From positions 43,342 through 107,341 of the forward strand of contig KL647333.1 of assembly GCA_000727475.1 (NCBI GenBank): 64,000 nucleotides of DNA. Direction: 5' to 3'. A program made the position numbers and the translations under genes. The notes beneath the pieces were generated by a model. The model ran no database searches. It was not told where the DNA came from and was given only the letters and a program-made list of their open reading frames with translations. This stretch comes from Sarcocystis neurona. Lineage: Eukaryota > Apicomplexa > Conoidasida > Eucoccidiorida > Sarcocystidae. Positions 56,631 to 64,000 of the stretch are shown here, piece by piece (position 1 is the stretch's first letter; every line of letters begins with the position of its first letter).

Positions 56631-57294
56631 ATGACTCTCGCATGTCTCAGTTCTGCAGTGTCACCTGAAATGTGCCTTTCTTGTGTTAACGACGCCGTCG
56701 ATGTCTTCTGTCAGCTTGCGTTAACAACACCATTCATGTCCTCTACCGGCAGTTGGGAGAGATGTACCGCGAACTCGCGGGCGTTGCAGTCTGTACAAGA
56801 GTCTTACGTATACTCTGCTATGTGTCTTCCTGGGCAGAGTGTCGGTTTCCCGAATGGACACACTACTAAGTCAGAGCGTGAAGGTGGCTGTGAACCGCCA
56901 AACATCGTCATACTTGCATTTCGACTTTGTGGCCGTGGAGTCGAACCCCTGCAGGCAAATCTGCCGTCGGCACCTCTACAGCAGGCGACACAAATTGGGG
57001 ACATCCACAGTTACGCCAACGTCTCTGTGCAAATCTGCAACTGCATTCCTTTGTCCATTGTCCTTACTCGCATGCGTTTCTGATAAAGTACAGGATATAA
57101 GACAGGCAGTGGGGGCCTCCGTTGAAAACGTAACCCATACAAACTTGAAGTGGGCGCCTCAGCAGCCTCGTTCTTGTGGGGTTACGCGCGACGAGTTGTC
57201 TGCTGTCCAGTCGCCATTCCTCCCCGGTATTTCCTCGTCTTGCTTCCAATTACTTAAAATCACCGGTCTACTCGTTGGCTGCACGAGGGGATGA
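56631..57294 (+). CDS. Candidate gene portion: 150-codon frame plus downstream exon
   Basis: An ATG frame from 56631 to 57083 reads CLSCVNDAVDVFCQLALTT, SQSVQ-type polar sequence, and EREGGCEPPNIVILAFRLC. After a pyrimidine-rich tract ending TTTCTGATAAAG, a second frame from 57089 reads VQDIRQAVGASVENVTHT and ends GLLVGCTRG, TGA at 57292-57294. A donor joining the two was not identified, so the join is inferred from order and strand only. Cys content and possible N-glycosylation sites (NVT) hint at a secreted or surface protein; this is inference. Confidence 0.35.
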
Positions 57295-59807
57295 TGGAAG
57301 GGAACGATCCAGCAGCAACAATGCCGCCCTCCTGCCTACGTCGCACACAAGAAGACCACCATGCTACGCTTTGTGCCTTTTTGTTTCACTACCGTATTAT
57401 GCAGCTTAGGGCTCATCATGCGTTGCTTCCGATTTGAGACGGCCAAAGGTAACGTTGCACGCTTTTATACTGCCAGGTGGAGCACACCGACGTAATACAT
57501 CTGGCCTCTTACTGGTAAGTGAAGGGTGCTACCAATTAATAACCGTCGTGATACATCCCAACGGAGTCGACCTTCTATCTGTTTCCGTGTTGCTTACCAC
57601 GGTCTGTTAATGTGCCGTGCCAGCAGTCCATTAAGACCTGTGGTTACAACTAGCACTGTCAGCAGGTCCCCGTTTATTAGGTTTTCTGGGACGAGTAGTT
57701 CACCATTGGTCTAGTATGCCCAGCACTTCCTTTGCGACGGACAGGAACACCACGAACCTATTCGATTTGCAAAATTTATCATGTTTTGCGAGCAGCAGCA
57801 TGTTGCGCATGGCCAATCTCTTCTCACTGCAATTCACTGCGTTCCTCCGTGCAAGTGCAATGTGGAGTTCTGGCAGGCTGATGTGCATCCAATCAAGCAG
57901 AAAGGTCCGTTTACTGTTTGTCCAGCGGAAATGCAATGCGACAAGCATGAATGCTTGTTGTGCAACGCATCTAGCCCTTCGTTGCACCTAGCTGGGAGGG
58001 GCACGAAGAAGACAGATGTGAAGCACACATCCAGTGGTCTGCAACACATTCCTGGAGCTAGCACTTAAGCATCAATTGTGGCGTCGGCTTCTCCGAATCT
58101 CCGCCTGTGTGCGCCTCCTCGAATCTCGGTGTGTTTGAGCTTCCTCTAGCGCCAGGAATTAGGTTGAGCTTCTCCTATATTTCTCTTCCAATACGTTGCG
58201 TCCGTGCGGTACTCAGCACAACGACAACACGGGCGAGGCGCACTCCTCTAATGCATGCGTTTGACGAATTGCATGTGTTGTCTTAGACCACGACCACATC
58301 CTGTCCCACAAGATAAGAATAGTTCCACAGCTGAACAGCACAGGCAACCACGAAGGCGTGCTTGCACGTGAAGACCTCAGGGTGCTGCAAACCTCGTTTG
58401 ACCAACCAGCTTCAGCACCTTAGCGCTTAAAACCGAAGTGGCACACAATTTCGATCCTTGTTACCTAGGCAACGCAACACGGGAAATCATAGACTCGAGT
58501 TTATTCCCATGTCTTCTTGTATGGTCATTGGCTCCTGTACAAATTCTTGCAGTTCGAACCCTCTTCGAAAGGCTCCTGGCCAGAATTCTGTCTGTTGCAT
58601 GCTAGGGAACCCGGTGTTTTCGCGGAAATGCAAATCGTTGTCCTCGCTGTAGCGAAGGAAACGGGGCCACACTAGTCTTCAAGCTGTTCGTTTTTCACCA
58701 ACAAAATTGTACAGCCTCTCGGTCGTATTTTTCTACAAGTGGACCATATAAGCCTTCTCAAACGGTGGGCTCAACACATGCCTTGTAGGGCCTGCTGCTC
58801 ACCCCAAGCTGCCTGTAGCTCTGGTCTACTCCTCTCAAGCACAACGTGCGGAGAGAGGGAGACGTATTGTCATGTACTGCGTGAATTGCTAGGCGGCCGT
58901 CAGAATTAACGAGAAAAGAGGATTCTGTATCTCTACAAGGGAAGGGCAAGCTGATTCAATACGAAAATTTAGCATGTATTTACACCATGGAGAACATTAT
59001 TCACTGCAGGCATTCAAAAAAACAAGAAGAAATGCACCTCGGACAGGTCTTACTTGTGAGGTCCTACAAGGAGTGCATGCGCCTCTAACAAGATCCCCGA
59101 AGGCAAAACAGATAGAACTCCAGCAGCAAAAGAAGCTCTTTCTGTGCTCCTTGAACCTATATCGATGGTTTCTTCTGTGGAGCGCGCGCGCCGTCCGTAA
59201 CATGTACTACCAGATTTGTACCCTTCATCTTTCACCCAATTCACAAGATCCTAATCGAGCTGCAGTCCGCCGACAGCAAAATCGGCTGCTTGTCAGGTAA
59301 TGAGCCTTAGGCACTCTAAGCCACGGGAGCTTCCACTACTTACCGAAACCTGCGCCGCAGTTCGTATAAGCACACCACACCAGGAGTGTGCACTCAAATG
59401 TTTACTGAGGCACGCGGTGGCAGCTAACAGCACATTAAAAAGAACCTCCAGTAGTCCGTGTCTCTTCTAATGTAGATAGTTTCGTTGCTTTACCTTGCAA
59501 CAGTTTCCGCTTTTACCACAGAATCTCCGGCACATCACATTGCTTTCCCAGATGGGCGTGCTTTTGGACAACACTCTACTTCTTTGCGTCTTGTAATACG
59601 AACCACTTCCATTCTGATTTCGGACCCCAGGCTACGTCTTTCAGAGGGCTTCACGTCTATTGCTGCCCCCTTTCACTGTGTACGAATGAGGGCGTATGGC
59701 TGACAGCTGTACCCCCCCAAGGAGTTTGGTGAGCACCGAGTGCTTTACCACGGAAGTCTACACGCCGGTGCCCCACTCCCGTAAAAACAAATCTGCTTGT
59801 ACAGAGA
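57295..59807. other. No supported gene
   Basis: Opposing frames of 60-108 codons. At 57716-58068 three frames are open, including a Cys-rich plus frame (CVPPCKCNVEFW, CDKHECLLCN) and a 95-codon minus frame, with no splice evidence. Around 58085-58145 a ~26-bp degenerate tandem (TCTCCGAATCTC / CTCCTCGAATCTC) is present. GTTACCTAGGCAAC at 58460-58473 is a second X-box-like palindrome. Confidence 0.4.
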
Positions 59808-60002
59808 ATGCCGTCTTTGGGAGCGACGGAAGAGAACGCTTGCGGCCACGTCGGCAAAAATGGCTCTAGGACTTCACTGAACGCCGGCAAAAATGGCTAT
59901 AGGACTTCACTGAACGCACGCTTCAAATATCGACAAGGAAAAGACATATTCGTGCACCTATTGGGGCCCAGCTCTACATGCAGAAAATTTGAAATTGGCT
60001 AA
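59808..60002 (+). CDS. 64-codon open frame with two 11-residue repeats
   Basis: The frame contains a 33-bp tandem duplication (59850-59882, 59883-59915) in phase with the codons: VGKNGSRTSLN then AGKNGYRTSLN. The two differences between units in the core are S/Y and the first residue. It ends in FKYRQGKDIFVHLLGPSS and a basic tail. The frame is short and without splice evidence, but the codon-sized, frame-keeping repeat favours coding. Confidence 0.3.
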   Translation: MPSLGATEENACGHVGKNGSRTSLNAGKNGYRTSLNARFKYRQGKDIFVHLLGPSSTCRKFEIG

Positions 60003-60420
60003 AAGTGTCAAAGAGCACGTACGTGGGAATACTCGTATAATCTTTGGAACAGATTATAAGGTTGCATTAACGAATGTGAGCACAACAAAGCTATCAAGCG
60101 CGTGCGTTCATGCTGAAGTACTGACATATGTCTCTTCAGCATTTTGCTTCGATAGGGAAAACCTTCAATGAATTTCTCTGTCACCGTGGACACCTGGGTA
60201 TCCTTTGTATTTCAAGGCGACATAAGTTGTCCCTGTACGGCTGTCGCTCTCCTGCGTCCTTGAACACGTTCATGAGGCATTACCCATTATTGCTATTACT
60301 TGGCTCTCGATGCTTTTGGCTGGCGTTTTTCCCGCGTTTTCTCTCCAAGTATACTTAGACACGGTTCTGTCCTCTTTGCTGATTGCCTGTGGCAATCGTG
60401 GAGTAGCAGGCACGTCAGAG

Positions 60421-60505
60421 AGGACATCCCTCAGCCTCCTGAGCGCAGAAAGCACACTCCTCTGCCTCATGAGCGCAGAGGGACACTTGTCAGCCACGTG
60501 AGCGC
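60421..60505. repeat. 30-bp tandem repeat, 2.8 copies
   Basis: Units at 60421, 60451 and 60481 share TCAGCCTC.TGAGCGCAGA-type sequence. The period equals 10 codons. On the plus strand it reads LLSAES then LMSAEG; on the minus SALMRQRSVL then SALRRLRDVL. Both strands are open here (60310-60501 plus, 60270-60497 minus). Confidence 0.75.
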
Positions 60506-60743
60506 TTATTGATTTCTACGCGTATGACCTAAGCAAGCAACACGGATTACCAGTAGTTCGGGCTTTAGGTTCTACTCGGGGTATTAATAATTTAAGTTAC
60601 AGTTCAGCGCATTTTGTCAGAAAGCCGCAGAAGACTGCGCAGGGCTTCGTACGCTTTGATGTGAGCACACGCGCCCTCCCACCTACCCGACGATAAACAC
60701 ACTGGGTCTGTCGCCTCGCGACGGAGTATACCGTAAACCTCTA

Positions 60744-61489
60744 ATGTTAACGCTTACGGAAAGCGGTCCGAACGATGGGGAGTCTGACGAAAATAACGTG
60801 TTTGAGATTTCCGCCTTTATCCACCTCTGCTCTCACCGCCGCCTAGTTCGTCAGTACAATTGGGAGAGGCATACCTTATTTCTGCAGGGATTCCCACCAC
60901 AAGCTGGTCGAAAGCCTACTGTGTGCAGGATTTTTTGCGTTGCTAACGTTGGTTCATTCGATTTCGTCGTACTCTTCTTCCCTCAGCATTTGGTGACCCG
61001 GGTTGGTACAGTGCAGGCAAAACCGGTGATCTACGAGTCTGGTCGATCTGTATTCAGAGCTGCTGTGATGACACGTGGAGAAGAATTCATGCTGCCCTGT
61101 AGGCCTGTTCTGTTCTTCGGTCGGTTGGTTGCACTACCGAAAATATGTTCGCGTCGCCATACACACCAACAAGACGAGTTGAGTAGTCCACTCAAAAACA
61201 CAAATGGTACAAAGCATGCAGTCACAAGCCTCCGCAAACACAAAACATGGAATCTGCACCTTGGACGGGTTTTAAGTTCTAAGGTGCTGTGAAGACAAAC
61301 GGAGGTCGGGCATGGCCGCCTTCGGGGGCTCTCAGGGACAACACAGAAAATTCGACTTCTCAATCGCATACTCCATGGCACAAGGGGACAAGCACTTCAA
61401 CAGGAGAAATCCTGGCTTGTCGTGTTTTCTGGATTTTTGTGCACCTCCTTATTCTACTAGGTGTGCTCGTTAAGCGAAGCATGAGTTAG
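60744..61489 (+). CDS. Candidate gene: 180-codon first exon and a 3' exon with alternative frames
   Basis: Exon 1 starts at ATG 60744 (acidic start SGPNDGESDENNVFE), continues as a globular-looking sequence (GSFDFVVLFFPQHLV, MLPCRPVLFFGRLVAL) and could end at a GTGCTG donor at 61284. An acceptor (GGGGGCTCTCAG) at 61335 opens two frames. In phase 0, ending 61473, it reads GQHRKFDFSIAYSMAQGD. In phase 2, ending 61489, it reads a Ser/Thr-rich stalk with N-glycosylation motifs (NTENSTSQSH), one membrane span (VFWIFVHLLILLGVLV) and a KRSMS tail. The second looks like a surface-protein C-terminus, but no donor with the right phase is evident in exon 1. Confidence 0.4.
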
Positions 61490-62135
61490 TTGATTCGAGT
61501 TTTAGTCTTTAACCGCCTATGACAACTTTTTTCACGAACTGTTATACTTGCAAAGCGCAGTGGCCCCTATGCTGGTAACTAGACCGGAGATAATTCGTCC
61601 ACCGTCGCTATCGTGTCATTTCTGAGCGGCATTAACGTCTGTCTTGAATAACGCTTCAGCGCTACGCCGCGTCGCTCCTTACTGAAGACTTCAGTTCAGC
61701 AAATTCATAGCACTGTGTAGCCGGGACTTATATCTGAATATGAGTCCAGGTGTGCAGATCCCATACACACAACAAAAATTGAGACTACCTTTTTCACGTC
61801 AGCAGTAAATCAAAAAGACTGCAGTCGTCTCACGTATTTGGGCTGGGCCAGAAAAGAAAGTTCTTTTGGACAAAGGGCACTAAAAACGTGTCCTTCAAGC
61901 ACAGCTTTTACTTTCCTGCTCCACGTCTCATCAACCGTCCTCTCGCCTCGCCCTGTCCCTCACTACGCGGTGGCAGAGTTGTGAATCTCACGTTCACTTT
62001 GCACGCCATCTCAATATTGTCCACTGTTTTCTCCGCACAATTGTGTAGACGGGATCCAACAGGTTTTTATGTACATCCAAAAACATTCCTAAGGCCACCA
62101 GTTGGAGAACGAATAGAGCTACTGCGGCTGCTGAT
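61490..62135. other. Intergenic candidate region
   Basis: No frame above 60 codons until a 124-codon plus frame at 61888 (start of 61888-62262), which is hydrophobic and overlaps the next candidate. No repeat or RNA gene is seen. Confidence 0.35.
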
Positions 62136-63051
62136 TTGTCGGGGACGAGAAAGCCACAATTTCAAGCGGATGAATTTTTCCCAGGTGCATCTTTGCAAGA
62201 GTTTCAATATACTCCGATTCTGGACAGTATTCGAAGAGTGCCCTCCGAAAACTCTGGAATGACGCAGATCTGTCTGCCTCTACTGGAGCCCAGTTGCGGG
62301 CAGAGGGGAAAGCACAAGTCAAGGAACCGGAGAGGAGGCACGAGCTCTCAAGTTCTAATATCGGCACGGAATTCTCAACATTCACACAAGTAGTGCACGT
62401 CAGAGATTGCGCAGTTACGACGAGATGTCAAGAATGACCTCTACACAGCCACTTGACAGTCAAGTCCCTGCAGGCGTGTGTGCCTCCGGTCTTCTGCCCG
62501 TAGGCAACGGGGTGCCTATGCCACCTCTTTCGGTACTGAGACCGTACAGGCCCGACGCTGCCGATGAAGTACTGGATGCCGTTTTTCAGCCTTTTTTTCC
62601 TCGACCCTCAACAGATGCAGAAGTCAGAACAGAACAACGGCGATGCTGTCACTAGGCCACAAATGCCGCCGTTTCAGAGTGTTTCACCAGAGGATTTTCT
62701 GCCGTGCGAGCGCTTTTCCTACTCAACAAGAGCAGGGGCCATCACGTGGCGCCCCCAATATTTGCATGTCTCATTCAGAAGAGGGGAGACAACTACATTT
62801 GGCAGCCTCACAAGCCACCCTAGAGTCGTTGTTCCTAGTGCGCGAGTCAGAGGCATGCAGAACAAGCGGATTAGACACGGGCTCCTACGAAAACCGCTAG
62901 CGAGGCTACAGATTTTTGCTTCAACTCAAATGTGCTGGAAGGTGAAAAAACTTCCACCGTACCAAAAAAACCCCTACTCAGATTGCAGGTCAGAAAATCT
63001 GCCAGCTGCATGCTGTCAGGACTGCCAACAGACTGAGAGCCTCTTGAGAGG
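62136..63051 (+). CDS. Candidate multi-exon gene, unknown protein
   Basis: Frame 62136-62393 reads DEFFPGASLQEFQYTPILD. Frame 1, from about 62404, reads YDEMSRMTSTQPLDSQV to RPYRPDAADE at 62568. A 46-bp intron (62569-62614) with GTACTG and a very pyrimidine-rich end (TTTTTTTCCTCGACCCTCAACAG) restores phase 0 into MQKSEQNNGDAVTRPQMPP, open to 63157. Beyond about 62,900 a further frame (ASEATDFCFNSNVLEGE, to TGA at about 63,051) is also readable. The Pro/Ser/Gln-rich composition suits a disordered regulatory or surface protein. Exon joins other than 62569-62614 are unresolved. Confidence 0.4.
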
Positions 63052-63159
63052 TTCCAAATCATGTTGGACTTGGATTCTGTCACAAACTCAACGTGACAGT
63101 AGAGCGTGCACCACCGCCGCAGGATGCTCATATGATTTTTGCCTCACCGCAATCTAATT

Positions 63160-63594
63160 TACCATTGCGTTTTTGGACATCGCATTCCGAATGTGCCCGA
63201 TATGGACACTTCACACATGAAGGTTTCGCACAGTCGCGTTGACAGCTATTTCGAAGGAGCAACCTTCTTCTTTCTGGTGTCTGCGCGCAAGAAGGTGTAA
63301 TCCAGTGTCACAGTTAGCACCCAAAGCAATGTGCTCACACGACAAAGCGTGCAGTCACCACTGTGTCGTTCGCTGGACTTTCGTCGTTGTGGCAACATTA
63401 GTGTCAACGGTGTGACGCCACGGGCAGCATTGCTAAGACTGGTTACACCCAAGCAACAGCTAAACATCAATGAAAGCATCCTTTTCATGATATGCAGCAC
63501 GCTTGGCCTGAGTGCGTCCCCTACGATGACACACTGCACTACCCAGCCACAATGACGCAGTCATAGAAACGACTGCAGTGATTGCTTAACAGTA
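63160..63594. other. Short frames, unresolved
   Basis: A 97-codon minus frame (63246-63539) faces a 74-codon plus frame (63331-63555, LLRLVTPKQQLNINESILF). No splice sites decide. It may be intron between the preceding and following plus candidates. Confidence 0.3.
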
Positions 63595-63948
63595 TTGCAA
63601 CCCCTCCGCCCCGCAAACGCTAGACCCTCCCCTGTCCAGAATGGTCAAAGCGGGACAGGATACGTGCACGTCCTGCCGCAACGCTGCGTGGTATCGGCAC
63701 GGGAACGTCGGACCCTGACAGGTGGGCGACGCATAGTTATCAGCTGCTGCAGGCCTACGGCGGATCCTTTTCCTTCACGATTTAGGAGGCGCGAAAGCGG
63801 ATATCAAGGTGTTCCTAATGTTCCCGCAAGCCTCCCCGCGTCAGAACTTCTAGAAGCATTACCCAGCTCAGAAACGTCCCTGCCGACAATGGGAGAATCC
63901 TGCGTCACTGCGCAGGCACTCAGTCCTGTGCTACATTCCCAACCATAG
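63595..63948 (+). CDS. 117-codon open frame near the window edge, unknown
   Basis: Opened after AACAG at about 63594 and ending at TAG at 63946-63948. It reads basic at first (RRTLTGGRRIVISC), then Pro/Ser/Glu-rich (GVPNVPASLPASELLEALPS). Style matches the disordered stretches of the upstream candidate, so it may be a further exon of the same gene. The gene probably continues past the window. Confidence 0.3.
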   Translation: MQPLRPANARPSPVQNGQSGTGYVHVLPQRCVVSARERRTLTGGRRIVISCCRPTADPFPSRFRRRESGYQGVPNVPASLPASELLEALPSSETSLPTMGESCVTAQALSPVLHSQP

Positions 63949-64000
63949 TATTTACTACGGGTAGTCGAACAAGTGCTGCCCTTTCAGATTTCCTCCTCAT

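Noticed and set aside
56937..56947. GGTTCGACTCC on the minus strand, a perfect tRNA B-box
   Set aside because: T-stem pairing is poor and no A-box, anticodon arm or acceptor stem can be drawn at the right distance.
11276..63013. TGCATGC motifs (for example 17311, 34322, 39645, 55940, 59074) as clustered ApiAP2 sites
   Set aside because: I counted roughly a dozen on both strands, near the ~8 expected by chance, and they do not cluster upstream of the candidate genes.
1..64000. Organellar DNA insertions (cytochrome b, cox1, cox3 fragments)
   Set aside because: None of the translated frames contained stretches I associate with these proteins; short fragments or rRNA pieces cannot be excluded by eye.

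Overview
This is eukaryotic nuclear DNA of roughly balanced base composition. It has no operons, no ribosome-binding-site logic, no CRISPR array and no recognisable rRNA or tRNA. No open frame exceeds 333 codons. The best coding signals are short frames bounded by GT...AG splice sites, often with a pyrimidine-rich acceptor such as TTTTTGCAG or GTGTGCTGCAG. Intergenic DNA carries interrupted TATA/TGTA/CATG microsatellites and CA/TG-rich minisatellites. Together these suggest an apicomplexan of the coccidian type (Toxoplasma/Sarcocystis group), with a Sarcocystis-like low gene density. This is an inference from style: I recognised no orthologue, so the organism call is about 0.5.

No product can be named from sequence reading alone. 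I report candidate exons, joined into models only where intron phases fit. Choosing phase-compatible sites by eye leaves freedom, so splice models are hypotheses. By my own estimate (3 stops in 64 codons), random DNA of this size gives less than one ORF over 200 codons. Here three exceed 200 and three more exceed 180, so some real coding sequence is present.

Layout. 0-5 kb: a 333-codon minus-strand frame partly inside a dispersed repeat; a plus exon with a GTAAGT donor facing a Cys-rich 256-codon minus frame. 5-15 kb: gene-poor, with a decayed repeat pair at 12.9/13.7 kb. 15.5 kb: a terminal-exon candidate. 18.4-23.8 kb: a run of plus-strand candidate exons ending at 23,847. 25.8 kb: an 89-bp tandem duplication. 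28.9-31.5 kb: the best multi-exon candidate on the plus strand. 35-37 kb: two exon candidates, tandem X-box-like palindromes and two hairpins. 41.9-42.4 kb: a 171-codon open frame made largely of two in-frame 71-codon repeats. 49.4-50.1 kb: a small three-exon gene model from ATG to stop. 52.2-53.9 kb: two diverged copies of a ~700-bp repeat. 56.6-57.3 kb and 60.7-63.1 kb: further plus-strand gene candidates, the latter preceded by codon-sized minisatellites.

Nearly all candidates lie on the plus strand. Nothing shows that the genes act in a common pathway.
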